From Sambucus nigra (taxonomy: Eukaryota; Streptophyta; Magnoliopsida; Dipsacales; Adoxaceae), in contig OX422222.1 of the NCBI GenBank assembly GCA_949130495.1, positions 272,170,109-272,234,108 on the forward strand: 64,000 nucleotides of DNA, read 5' to 3'. The number at the start of each line of letters is the position of its first letter. Positions within the stretch are counted from its first letter, which is position 1. A program made the translations under genes and the position numbers. The notes below the pieces were generated by a model. The model did not search any database and had not been told where the DNA came from. It saw only the letters and a list, made by a program, of their open reading frames with translations. Positions 12,183 through 24,291 of the stretch are shown here, in pieces.

Positions 12183-13003
12183 CTTAAGAATTGAAGTTAT
12201 GCTATTGCCCAAAACCCCAAATTGACTCTTTAAATTATGCAAACAGATCAATGCGTACGAGATCAAGTGATATTCTTCGCATATTTATACAAGGGTCTAA
12301 CATCATTGGCTATAAACTATATGTATTCTTGATCTTCGGGTAATTCAACATCAAATTTTTCATTAACTTGATCATAATGAATATTATCCATATCCACAGG
12401 CTAGTGGTTTTTATTGGGCTTGACTCCGTAAACATCATTAATTAGGTTGGTTAAAGGACGATGTGCTAATGAATCTTTCACCACTTACACCCGGTGGGGT
12501 TCCGTCTTGTGGTCATCTATTGATAATTCTTTCGGAACATATAGTACATTCTTTTCCCCATGGAATGTCCATATCTTATAGTATTTCATGATACTTAAGA
12601 ATTAAGGTTACGCTATTTCCCAAAACCCCAAATTGACTCTTTAAATTATGCAAACCGATCAATGCACAGAAGATCAAGTGATCTTCTTCGTATTTTTATA
12701 CAAAGGTCTAGTAACATTGGCTATGGATTATATGTATTCTTGATCTTCCGATAATTCAACATCAAAGTTTTCATTGACTTGATCATAATGCATATCATCC
12801 ATATCCATAGGCTAGTGGTTTTTATGGGGTTTGACTCCGTAAACATTATTAATTAGGTTGGTTAAAGGACGATGTGCTAATGAATCTTTCACCACTTTCA
12901 CCCGGTGGGGTTCTGTCTTGTGGTCATGTACTGATAATTCTTTCAAAACATATAGTACATTCTTTTCCCCATGGAATGTCCATATCTTATAGTATTATAT
13001 GAT
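12183..13003. repeat. 411-bp tandem duplication inside the transposase
   Basis: Two adjacent copies (12183-12593 and 12594-13003) are nearly identical, with only scattered single-base differences. Each starts CTTAAGAATT and ends in GTAT-T-ATGATA. Each encodes on the - strand the KIWTFHGEKNVLYV segment of the transposase-associated domain and the acidic linker after it. The duplication is therefore of one coding segment and would have produced a repeated domain or a frameshift. Confidence 0.9.
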
Positions 13004-13401
13004 ACCCCATATTGGTAAATTAAATTCAATGTCTTCTAAAGACTTAAATTTTCCATTTATACAGTTGCACGGATACAGAATCCTATTACTATTTAGGTTT
13101 CTATATATATATTTAATAAATTACCTAATGCACTTTACATGATTATTAGATACTCTATGACTCTATCCAATCCACTCATCATATTGTGGGAAACCCATTA
13201 AGTAGTTTTCAAAATTCAAGTCACCTATATATATAGTTTGAAACGAAGGTCTTGTTGGATACAAAAACTCTTAATTTATAGTTCAAGAAAATTCATTCAA
13301 CCCCAATAAATTCAAAGCAAATTCATTGAACTCGACCATTCAGTAAATATGAAATAAAACCAAACAGATATCCGGGATAATTAAAATGTTAGAAATTTGT
13401 C

Positions 13402-14199
13402 AAAAAAAAAATTTCAATGCGTAGACTTGTCTAACATATGAATTGACGAAGTAATAAAACATTTTTTATAATTTCTTAACAGAAGCCCTTCCCCGTGGCC
13501 AACATAGACAGTCTCATCTCCACAACGATCGTATATTTTATAAACTAATATATAAGCCTTACCCATCACCAAAGGGAAATTGTATACACTTGCTTCGACA
13601 ATCATGGAAATGAGACTAGACGTGACAATAACCCTATTATTGGTCAATTTCCTTATATAATACGACTTGCTAAAGTCACCATGCATTGATGATAATGATG
13701 CGTGGAATGTTGGAGGAGTCATTTGTGAGGGGAATGTTCTAGGAGGAGGCATTTGGGAGGGGAATGTTTTAGGAAGATGATAGGGGAATGTTTGGGTAGG
13801 TATCTGAGGGGTAACCCTGTTGTTGAGTAAAGAATCGGACCAACCTGTGGATTTCACTCGTCAAGAGTGTCATTTTATTGCAAACAATGACCACCTACCT
13901 TCTAATCTTGGACACTTCCGTTAATCCTGGCATGGTCTTTTACCTCTCTCAATACCTGACCCCTCACTGAAGAGATTTCATCTAATTGAGGTGAATTGTA
14001 CTGTAATTTGCTACTTCGCATAAGTGGGCCCATACCTCTTGTCCTCCCCTTATGGTTCCTCACAAATACCTTGGTTAATGCATCTGCTTTAATTACATAG
14101 GAGTTGTGCTTAAACTGACTGCTCGACATGCCTTCTATAATTTCCTGTAACATAATATTATATTTAGGACTATGATTTTAATAATAATATTATTTTAAC

Positions 14200-14246
<47 letters not shown>

Positions 14247-14800
14247 TACACAAACTCACCAGAGTTGGAGTCAATTTGTCTAGAAATTTATTGGTCCCTT
14301 TTTTTCATCGGGCATGCAAGTACAAGCCGAACCGATTAGCGTCTTTATCATCTTTCGGAGTCCCCTTAGTCGATTCCCCCATTCATCCTTTAGATCATCA
14401 TAATATTTTTCCCCAAGTTTGTGGACATCAGTTTAATTTGACCTATTCGGTTTATTTTTCTCCCTCTCAGTCAGTTTTCCCTCCATGGCCTCATTCTCCA
14501 AGAAGTCATTCCATTAGGGTGTAGGAGAACACCCAACTATCGATGTTCCTCTATTTGGTTGATTATTTTGTTTCTTTTCAACATATCCTATAATTAAAAA
14601 AAATTAATGATGTATGTAAGAATGTATGATTTTCAATTATATATATGTATATACCTTTTCAAAAACTTTAAAACATGCTCGATGTGTATGATTTCCATCA
14701 AATCAGTATTCCTTTTTAAAATCTATGAAACTTTGCACGGGCGAAAGCGTATCTATGATTGGCGTATAAAGGTCCGTGACATGAACTCATAATCCTTTTT
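13402..14800 (-). pseudogene. Second CACTA ORF block (TNP1/TNPA-like?), broken
   Basis: Upstream of the transposase on the same strand are open pieces at 13414-13857 (147 codons), 13902-14153 (83 codons) and shorter ones to 14800. The first begins with a Pro-rich repeat containing FPSQMPPPRTFPSQM and ends with a folded-looking domain with DETVYVGHGEG. The second contains KGRTRGMGPLMR, similar in form to the KGRTRG motif of plant Ptta/En/Spm transposase-family proteins. MSSCHGPLYANHRYAFARAK is readable near 14790-14730. I take this as the second, non-catalytic CACTA protein, which binds subterminal repeats. The family assignment is an inference from position and weak motifs. Confidence 0.45.
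14198..14241. repeat. (GT)n(TA)n microsatellite
   Basis: A compound run of GT then TA dinucleotides lies between two coding pieces of CACTA 1. Confidence 0.95.
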
Positions 14801-15949
14801 TCTTCAACTTATTTTTAAGGTCATTTTTAATATGCATATGTTGTAAGATGGCACAATCTAGGTGAATGCTCTCTTAATAGAATTGTATCCACAAAGGATG
14901 AATATTTTTCATCCTTTTCTAACAATGTGACCAATGTCAGTGCCCTGCCCGGATTATGTTAGTGAAATATATTATCTACTATCTCATCCCAACATTCTGA
15001 TAATGAAAGATGTTTCAGTGCGATCAAATTATGCACTCTCATAGTCTTGTTGAAAGTAATTATTACCATGTCTCATTTTTCTTGAGAAAATATATAGAAG
15101 GATGTGAATATGTCATAGAGGTAATGGCTCTAATTAATCCTAAACAAATTATGGTTTTCCATTCGATCAATCAAACACAATAAGTCCAATTTAAGTTCAT
15201 TTTAATTTAATTAAACCTAAAATTACTATTTTCCACCAATTTTGCAAGCCCTTCCCACCAATTTGTGTTAATCAAAACAAAAACCATTTAAGGAAGGGGT
15301 GAGCACGACTATAATAAGTTAACCAAATAACTCTATTCTAAATAATTAATGTATATATGTATCGGTGTGAGTCTGTGTGCATGTGTATGTGTGTGTATCT
15401 ATATGTGTAATCACTAGGATAAGGTAGTCGTTAAGACATATAATTAGTTAAAGGCTTATTATGAAGAATTAATAGAGTGAGCATTTTAAGTATCCATCAT
15501 TCATATCCAAACATGATCATTCAACACAAGCCACAACAATCATCAACCCCCCGTACTCCTTCTAAATTATCTACTTGATTGATTACAAAGAACAAAATTA
15601 CAAGAATATAATATGACGGGGCATTCAAAAATAAAATCTTCTCATGGCCGTGATTTTACATTCATACTTAGAGTTTCATCATTCAAGTATTTGGTATCAA
15701 GGGTATTACTCAATATATATTCAATTTATCTTAAACCCAAGAACAAGTCTAGGACCTTAATAATTCAATTCTACATCAAGGGTTTCATATACGATTTACA
15801 ATAATAAATAGGGCAATATTTCTTTATAAATCACGTGAGAAAAATCAAACACACACATTTGTTATGTACAATAATAAGGATTTCAATATCTAAAAATTTG
15901 ATGGTTAACCGTGTATATATAATATTTTCATCTAACTTGACGTTTTTAA

Positions 15950-16310
15950 AAAAAATATTTTTTGTGCATTTCATACTTCGACTCAATTTGAGTTTATTAT
16001 AATTGATGAAATATTTTTCAAAATATTTTGAGCTCCAAACAATTTAATGCATTTCAAACAATTCGTGAATTTCAAATATCTCAAACTTTGACTCAATTTT
16101 AGCTCCAAACAATTTCGTGCATTTTGTGCATTTCAATTCCACCACTCGAGGGTTTTTTAAAAATTATTTTTCGTGCATTTCGAACTTCGAATCAAGTGGA
16201 TTCTATAATATTTGATGAAATATTTCTTAAAATAGTTTGAGCCCCAAACAATTTCGTGCATTTCAAACTTCGACTCACTTTGAGCTCTATACAATTTTGT
16301 TCATTCCATT
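15950..16310. repeat. Short tandem-like repeats in CACTA 1 5' region
   Basis: The phrases CCAAACAATTTCGTGCATTT, TTCGACTCAATTTGAG and TGATGAAATATTT recur two to four times in order, so the stretch is a degenerate direct repeat of roughly 200 bp with shorter internal repeats. It is non-coding. Confidence 0.75.
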
Positions 16311-16335
16311 TATTTCAATTCTGCTATTGCATGTG

Positions 16336-16672
16336 TGTATATATATACACAAACTCACACACACGCACATTCAAACACACAAATGCACACAAACATAGAA
16401 TCATAAACACACATTCAAACACACTCTATGACATACATACATACACATACTGAAACACACATATACTGAAACACATAAACACACATTAGAACACACACAC
16501 GCACTGAAACACACATTGAAACATAGACTAAAACACACATACACACACACACGCACACACACATTAAAATGTATACAAATAGAGAAAGAGGTGTACTTGT
16601 GTTAACAGAGAGAGATATGCCAAGCTTCATCGAAAACATGAAGAGGGAGAAAGAGAGAGAGAGAGAGAGAGG
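16336..16672. repeat. CA-rich and GA-rich low-complexity tract
   Basis: A long (AC)n-rich stretch with AAACACACAT-like interruptions is followed by a (GA)n run at about 16647-16671. The 98-codon open frame on the - strand here is low-complexity (Cys/Val repeats) and is not a gene. Confidence 0.9.
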
Positions 16673-16794
16673 GCAACCTTCGCTAGAAAGGGAGTGAGAG
16701 ATAGGCAACAAGGGTTTTTCTTTGAAAATGGGGAGAGATAGTCAACAAGGATTTCAAATAGTGAAATGAAATACAGACCAATCTTGACAATTTA

Positions 16795-17273
16795 TACACA
16801 GAATTTGGTCACGATTTTGAATCGTGACCCCTTTTATGAACAGTCAAACACTTAAACTTGGTCACGATTCAAGATCGTGACCACAACTGTTACCAAATAA
16901 AGTTTGAGAAACGGTCACGATTTTGGACCATGACTAACATAACGTGACCATTTTGAACAAGGGTTGGAGGTCACGATTTTAACTGTGATCATCGTTCACT
17001 GATATTAGTTATGTATGGGTCATAATTGTGAACCGTGACTGCCTTGGTGACTATAATTGCAAGACGTTTTGCTCTTAAAGGGGTTACGATTAGGTCAAGA
17101 TTTTTTACCGGCTCCAAACCGTGACCATAACCTATTTGTGGTCACCCTTTCACCTGGTTGCATCATTGGTTATGGTATTTTGGAAGGGGTCACACTTTTA
17201 AACCATGACCACCTGGTCACGACTTTGGACCACAACTAATTAACTATGCAAAATTTCTAGTTTTTGTGTAGTG
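16795..17273. repeat. Right subterminal repeats of CACTA 1
   Basis: Copies of GGTCACGATTTTGGACC-like motifs occur in both orientations up to the CACTA terminus, mirroring the left end. They mark the 5' end of the element, where the promoter of the - strand transcript should lie. Confidence 0.8.
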
Positions 17274-17276
17274 TAA

Positions 17277-18720
17277 TCAACCAATTAATGACACTCCTAC
17301 TCCATCTCAATTCTCATAATCCACCACCTGAATTCCCGTCACCTATAAATTCTCAATACTCTACTACTCTAAAGGTTCACTATACTCTATCTACATTGTC
17401 TCTGACACATCAAACTTTATAAAGCTAAACACAATAGAAGAAATACATTGGGTTCACTCCTTACAAGTATCTTATCGGTGACTGGTTGAAAGTAGAGGGC
17501 ACTACTAATGGTTCTAACGTTGATCATGCCATAAAACATGTCATGGTATTTATATTTAAGATGAAGAGTAAATATTGCATAGTTGATGAGCCTTTAATTT
17601 GTTCATTTCTAAACTTGAAGAAGGTATTCTACTCAAAGTGCCATTTTTGGCTACGTAGGTGTCTTGAAGTCATTCTCGGATTCAAGTCTTTTATTATATA
17701 TTTCCTTTAGTTTCTCTTCATATATTATCATCTTATTCATGTAGTTAACATCTTCTACTCATATAGTTAGTTATGTTGCATTTATTTCTTTGTCGCTCAT
17801 ATTTTACTCATTTATACTTATTTTTTTACTCTCTTCTTAGCGGTCCCGTTCATGTGTGGTCAATATGTCCATGATATGGATGGATGATTCCACTCCGCAT
17901 AGATGTTGACACACTTTGTCACTCACATCCATGGATTATTCCCAATAAACTTATTAAGATAATGGTTTGAGTTTGGTAGTTATGATACAACTGACATGAT
18001 AACGCGTTAAGACCATAACTCTTTGATTATGAAGCATGTTCAATACATTTATAATTTTTGTAACTTTGGGTAAGAAACGTTTTGTTGTTTAGATCATATT
18101 ACATTAAAATCTGTAACATTTTATAATATTTGTAGCTCTAGTCGGGTGGTAGAGGATGTTGATTATAATAAGATTACATATGCTTCAAGAAAGAAACACT
18201 TTGAGGATTTTATTATTATTAGTTTTGGATTCATGTCATTAATTTAATGGATTGATAATTTTTATATTTTTATATTTTGATTGATATATTAATTAGTTCT
18301 ATAATGGAATTGTATATAGGTCTAAAAACAAGTACATGATTCTTTTGGGAATCAAACATATCAAAATTATATTTTAAAATAAATTTATTATTGGCAATAG
18401 TATAAAACTATGACCATATCTGTGTCAATTATTTAATGGGTTAAAAGGTGGTCATGGTTATGAATCATGACCACTTAATCTATGATTGCGACAGGGAGTC
18501 ATTATTCATGACTGTGACTAAACAATCAAAGTTTATGGCGGGGGTCATGGATAAGAACCGTGACCATATGGTTTATTTTCACGTTTGGAATAACGATTCA
18601 TAAATATGACAGTAAAATAGCGATCACAATAATGGTCACGTCTCATGATCATGACCACTGGTGATTGTCCATGTCCACAATATTAGGTTATGGAATACGA
18701 TTGTGGCTCTTTATATAGTA
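17277..18720. mobile_element. Remnant 3' part of another CACTA element
   Basis: From about 18400 the sequence contains motifs such as GGTCATGGTTATGAATCATG in both orientations, like the subterminal repeats of CACTA 1 but diverged, and it stops at TCTTTATATAGTA at 18720, close to an expected ...TATAGTG terminus. No matching left terminus is visible between 17277 and 18400. The open frame at 17486-17710 matches nothing I recognise. The left border is undefined. Confidence 0.5.
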
Positions 18721-19499
18721 CTGAAATAAAAAGGTTTTTCCCGAAAGGTATTTTCTTTACTTCTTCGCATGCTTGTTTGGTTTGTCTTATTTAATTTGGA
18801 CTTTATTATTACTTACACACTAAATTAAATCAAGATAAAATCTGTTAAAATTTGAATTTGTGTGTTTGGCATATGATACGAATAAATATATAGAATCCAC
18901 ATTCTTATATAAGGTTTGGAGGAATGTTTTGGTAAATTTTTAAGGCTTTAGAGAGTCTTATTTAAAGTCTCGTATAGGACTGCGATTGTTGGGGAATCTC
19001 GAATGTGGTCATAATTGACCTCGGGATAGTTTGGATTGTGTGGGCCTAATGGGGTAAAAGAGATGATCTTCAAATGGATTATATATGATTTTTTTTTGTC
19101 ATAAGGAAGAAGGATCTTTCTGCCTTGAAAAGACTTATTCATTTTTCAGGCACTTTTAAAATAATCCATCAAAGTGTCATGCGACACTTGTAACCTTCTA
19201 CCCCGCGGCAAAAAAGGTTGATATGATAATGTTTAAGATGTTTGGATAAGGACATTTGCTTTATATAAAACACTCCCAATGTATTCAATTCTTTTTTATC
19301 TTTTCATAGAGACGATTTGGGGGCGTCCATTTGGTGTAGTTGGTGGAGTTTTTATAGAAGATTTGTGGTATCGTTGGTGTTTTATTCATGAAAACATTTT
19401 TTATGATATTTATTATTTAGCATTAAGGATTATCTTATCATTTTTTAAATTTGATTCATTATTATGGAAATGATTTGTATTTACTTTTCAATATACTGC

Positions 19500-19706
19500 T
19501 AGTTGCCAATGTATTTCTAGAAAGGAAGGAACTCAATGGCATCGTACAACTCCCCATCTGTGTGTCGGAACTCTCTGCAGAGCTGCAGATTGCAATAAAT
19601 GATCAGGCCATTGCTCATTTTCCCATAAAGAAAAAAAATCTCTTAAATGCTGGTGAATTATACTTTGTAGTAATTTTGATGAGTAGAGTTTGTCTTAATC
19701 AGGGAT
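19500..19706 (+). pseudogene. Possible PADRE (DUF4228)-like gene fragment
   Basis: The open frame (19451-19708) contains NGIVQLPICVSELSAELQI followed by LLNAGELYFVVILMSRV. PADRE-domain proteins of plants, small proteins induced by pathogens and stress, have the same order: a short strand G-x-V-Q, a VSELLA-like helix, and a C-terminal EELQxGxLYFLLP strand. The likeness is in pattern only, without the N-terminal start. If real it is a gene fragment, perhaps moved by a transposon. A chance match is quite possible. Confidence 0.25.
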
Positions 19707-20721
19707 GATAGGAATTCTAGTTCTAGTATGATTGAATAATTTAGATCCTAAATAGGGGTTACATTCTATATGTGAAATTGAGTGTATAATTATAGAAGTT
19801 TATATTAACTACGATAGTTTATATTAACTACGATAACTTGTTTAATGGTTCGAACACTTGTCTAATAGTTTAAAGAACATTGTATCGGTACACTACGAAT
19901 GTATTGGACATGACCAAATGTGAAGTCTATGTGTTGACTAGGTTAGACTTGGACAATTTTAGGTTTTTCAAATGATACATGAAATCATAATCTCAAGGGA
20001 TATGAGTATCTAAATATTCATATAGTTATGGCCGTGATTTTTTTATGGGTGAGATCCAATTTAATGGGTCAATAAGCCATCTAAATTTACAAATCATTTT
20101 GTGAATAAGACCAATATCATGGTTAGAAATAATTTTCATTCAAGATATTCATCTTGGATTGTAATACCCCTTGAGGAACTTATATGTTTTGATTCCACCA
20201 ATAAACATGATTAGTGGATTATTTAATAATTAAGTAGAGTATCAAATAAGTTAAGTTTGTTAGTTGTGAAAATTTATTATGTTAGTTAAATATGATTAGA
20301 GACAATTTGAATTCACTAAGTGGGTAGTTGTAACATAACACGAACATATTGTGTCTTATCTAACACTTCAAATGAGGCCTTTTTATTCATATGATTTTGA
20401 AAATTTAAATTAGAGCGCAATTGTAATTATTCAATGGGATTAATTATAATTTATTATATAATGAAATAAATTATAGAGGTTAATTTGGAATTTCATATTT
20501 CTTCACGGGATCATGTTTAATCATTTTCGTTGGGTCCTCAGTATAGTCTTAATTATAAAAGAAAGACCAATTTTCTCATGTACTTAACATGCCCTTAGAT
20601 TATCTTTTATTCATTTACGAATGCGTACGAGGAGTTTCTTAAAGAGTATGACACAACTAACTCATAGAGAGAGGGGGTGACTAGGGCATAATGAGGGAGA
20701 AGGAAATTAAAGAAATAATGT

Positions 20722-20785
20722 GTGTTTGTGTATGTGTGTGTGTGTGTGTGTGTGTGTCTGAGAGAGAGAGGGAAAGAGAGAGAGA
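20722..20785. repeat. (GT)n and (GA)n microsatellite
   Basis: A run of about 16 GT units is followed by GA units. The 65-codon open frame on the - strand is a by-product. Confidence 0.95.
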
Positions 20786-22875
20786 CAGAGATCAATTTCT
20801 TCAATATCCATCTTTGCTTTAATGTCCATGCTATTGGGGATTGACATTATAAAAGAAATTGATGCCCAAAAACTTTGATTGATCGTGTTTCAGAAAGTAA
20901 ACAAAAGTGACTAGATCAAGGGTTTGGATCACGACATGTATTCAGGTCTTGTAGGTAATTCGGTATAGAAAAATGATTCGATGAATCAGATGATGTTTTT
21001 TCTCTTCTTACACCTTAAATTTTTTTCTTAGAATTTCTGTAGGCTTTAGATATTCTATTATATGATCACCCAAAGTAAGCCATGTGTGTGGTAATTTTAG
21101 AGATGAAAACTTGGTGAGATACCACTTTCTCTTTCTTCACCCCCTCACAAAACATATGAATATTATTTTCCCTCTCCCTCTTTATCCCTTATGAATGTCT
21201 AATTCATCTTAACCCCATTCCATTTACTAGTCTATATTGTTTCATGATGTGGGTTTGGACTAAATATGGTTTCCAAAGAATTTTGGGCTTGCTACTTAGT
21301 AAATGAACTATATTAGGAGTGCAAGGCTAATAATCAAATTGGATTCCAAATAGAAATATAAAATCTCATTTCACAACCCCGATATATTTTCTTATTTATT
21401 TAATTGGAATTAATTCCACTAAATAATTACAATTTCACTCCAATTTAATTATCTCAAAATTACTCAAATAATGAGGTCGTGTTTGCAAAGGTGGATAGAA
21501 AATAATATGATTCCGAACATAAAGCATATGATACCCATTTGGTAAAATTCTATTATCTGGTAATCTATTTTCACCAACATATTATTTATTCATTAATCTC
21601 AAACATATCTTATTTGATACTCTACGAGGATATAAAATACATCGACCAAGTTAACTAGTAAAATGAAAACTTACAAGTTTATCAAGGGGATATCTTAATA
21701 TTGGATATTTCTTGGACGCGGATTCCTCTAGATTATAATCTCAGACATATCCACAAAAAAAATAAAAGAAATAATTATATGAATATTTCAATCCTCATTA
21801 AATTAAGAATTTATGCACCTTTTGTAAACTTTGTGAGATTGTAAAAGTTTAATATAGTCAGTACCTAGACTTAAATCTTAATGTGGCTATATTAAATGCA
21901 TTTCTAGTGTACCGGTTAAATTCCCTTTGACGTAACAGACAAGTTTGTCAACCATTAATAAGATTCCCATAATTAAGCTAACTACTAAGATTGTATACAT
22001 AACTTTATCGATAGGATGTCAAATCCCTACCTAGGTTGTGAAATGTTTAATTGTAATAGAACCGGAACCTAACTCACAAGACTTATTACTAATTACAATT
22101 GACCTATATCCATACAATAAATCTAAAATAAACAAGGCATTCTTACAAACACAATTCCTATTTCAAAATGAGCCTGAAACAACTTTACTGAAAAATAAAT
22201 GTTGTAAACATGTTTTTTATAATAAAATCCTAAAATCCCACTTAGTCTTAAAGCCATATGTCTATGCATCTAACACCTAATCCGTATATTTAACGATCTA
22301 TAGTACTAGTTGCATAAGGATTAACTAATTGTTATCTGATGCAATCTTGGTCACATTTTAGTGTTCAATAATATTAGTGAGTAAATCCTTATAGTGTATA
22401 AATTATTTTCTAATGTGCCAGAAAAATAAAAATTACCAATTTTGATAAAATAATCAAATATTTGTTCGAAGCCAACTTAGAAACTAAAAATAACATTTCT
22501 TTTAAAAAAACAAGTACATAAAATAATTTTCCAACATTATCTTTTTGTATAAACCAAAATCGAAAATAGATATCCTACTGCTAATATTATTAATTATTAG
22601 GAACCTCTCTCCTTTAGGTAGTTGTTATGTGACCTGGTGTTAGGGTTTTATTTTTTAAACCATGTATGACATTTACTTTATAATATAGGTGTAATACCCG
22701 TAGTGTTATATATATATATATATATATATTATTGGATATTTAAATTATGCGGGTGACACATAATTTAATTTACGAAATAATGAGAAATTAAATAAATATT
22801 AATTTGGAGTGAAATGAGTTCAAATTTATGTGATTATTTATTTACTAGTGTGGAATTAAGTCGTAAGTGAGTAAA

Positions 22876-24291
22876 TGATGTTGTGAAAATCGAGAGTCCA
22901 TATAGATACGCCAATTGTTATTATCGGCTTCCGATCGCAATGCAAAAAAATCTAAACTTTAACTACACTCAAATGGAGTATAGCAACTAGTTTGAGTATC
23001 GAAAATCCACATGGAAGGTTTGACAGACTTTAATCGATTTATTACTTCTAAAATAAAAGTGTAAAAGGTGATGATGATTTAAAGGGAAAAAAGAGATATA
23101 GAACAAGACAAGAACAATAGCACGAAATTAGGGTCACATCCCCTCCATGGGCTAAACAATGCGTAAAAAGAATTTTGGTTGGAAAACATTTAACCCAGCA
23201 TATTCAATTAAATATAAACATCAAGCATGAAAAAAATTAATTCAACAATGAATGATTAAACATTTAATCGAAAATGGTCACATATGGATTAATTTCACAA
23301 TATCGCTACAAACACTAAAATTGCGTTACAAAGAAAGTTAAATGCCTAATATTCCAACTTTAATATACGAGGTTTCAATTAAATACGTTTTGACCCAAAA
23401 CCTAGATTTCAAAGCTAAGGACCCATTAATGACAAAAATATCATCCCAACCCTTAAACTAGTTACTAGACATAATTAAAGCAAAAAATAGACTTAATTAA
23501 CAAATGAAAAAAACTAATTAATTAACGAAAACTAAATACAAGGTAAGTAAATGAAGAACAAAGCAAGACATAAAAGAAATAAATAATATATTATAGGAAG
23601 AAGATAATTAATAGTAAATAACTTACAAAAATTAGTTGAAACCCAAGAGAGAAAAGCTCCTGAAGAGCAAACCATAAAAAATATCTAAAAATGAATATAC
23701 AAAATATGTCTTACAAATAATACAAATCCCAACTTATATACCAAGTCACAAAAGAAATAAAGGAAAAAGAAAAAAAAAAAGCACCGAAAAACTGTAGAAC
23801 TCGATCGATCACGGCTAGGGGACCGATCGACCGCAGGTCAGGTTTGAAGACCCCTGACTTGGATCGTGGTCAAAAGATGATATGTCGATCGATTGGGGGG
23901 TCAGGGCCGATCAACCGGTCCTCAATTTTCTTGGGAGGTTTGGTCATCACATGGGAGAAAAGGTTCCAAACGAAAACAACATGTCGTTTACAGCCACACA
24001 AAGCTAACAAAATGAACTACACTTACGTGGAATTCCATTAATCCAGTGATGAAGTATAAAATGACTAAAATGCCCTTGAAGTTGAGTCAAACGACGAAAC
24101 TTCCTCGAAAAGCAAACAATCCACACGTTAAGCATTCAAATACCTACAAAAGCTCAATTATACCTTGCAAAGCATATAAACATACAAAATAGAGGTTGTA
24201 TGGTTAACGAGAATAAATATAGGCATAAGGAACACAAGAGTGATAGAATTCATAAAGATAACGGGCACAAATATGCAATATTTGTGACATA
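22876..24291. mobile_element. 1.4-kb insertion in the 5' LTR, class unresolved
   Basis: The segment is absent from the 3' LTR and is flanked by TGAGTAAA on both sides (22868-22875 and 24292-24299). The duplication extends to 10 bp with one mismatch (TGAGTAAATG and TGAGTAAACG). An 8- to 10-bp duplication suits a hAT or Mutator-like DNA transposon. Terminal inverted repeats are weak. The inside holds GATCGATCGACC-like repeats near 23800-23920 and no transposase. A 65-codon open frame at 23844-24041 matches nothing I know. Confidence 0.65.

Larger units (their letters stand above)
10230..13140 (-). pseudogene. TNP2-like CACTA transposase, broken
   Basis: Reading the - strand from right to left gives the domain order of plant TNP2 transposases. 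The transposase-associated N-terminal domain reads RILYPCNCINGKFKSLED then KIWTFHGE at 13100-12970. The mid part reads VLKYFSLGPRLKRFF and FAKEPHNVCLALPMNGLN at 11930-11680, then MVMWVINDFHVYRTLS and GKMSYTGHHRFLSRIYP in the open stretch 11132-11473. Next comes the conserved ...VRHIINVMHTEKNFAEHL block near 11040, and the DUF4218 domain (CHDCHVII, LFDISVHLIVHL) at about 10750-10480. The protein would bind the ends and cut the element out. Several stops, a 19-base G run at 11622-11640 and a 411-bp internal duplication break it. Confidence 0.9.
8692..17273 (-). mobile_element. CACTA (En/Spm) transposon 1, near complete, autonomous-derived
   Basis: The left end reads CATTACACCAAAAC and the right end, read inward, CACTACACAAAAAC, so both are CACTA-type termini, the left one with one change in the CACTA pentamer. 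The element is flanked by identical 3-bp target-site duplications (TAA at 8689-8691 and TAA at 17274-17276), as expected for the superfamily. Both ends carry dense subterminal repeats. The inside holds a TNP2-like transposase and a further ORF block, both on the - strand, so the element's 5' end is at the right. Total length is 8582 bp. It inserted just beyond the Tat LTR. Stops and frameshifts in the transposase make it non-autonomous now. Confidence 0.9.
18721..22689. other. Stretch without recognisable genes
   Basis: Apart from the doubtful fragment at 19500-19706, only short random frames occur. There is a 19-bp exact tandem repeat (TAGTTTATATTAACTACGA-like) near 19797-19834 and a (GT)n/(GA)n tract at 20722-20785. 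AT-rich sequence at 20160-20560 and 21360-22680 may be old LTR sequence, but I cannot show paired ends. Confidence 0.5.

Noticed and set aside
16415..16711. 98-codon Cys/Val-rich open frame
   Set aside because: It lies on a (CA)n/(GA)n low-complexity tract and has no domain.
20160..22680. A complete LTR element in this stretch
   Set aside because: TGTAATACCCC-like wording occurs at about 20159, but I could not find a matching second LTR, a primer-binding site or any pol domain.
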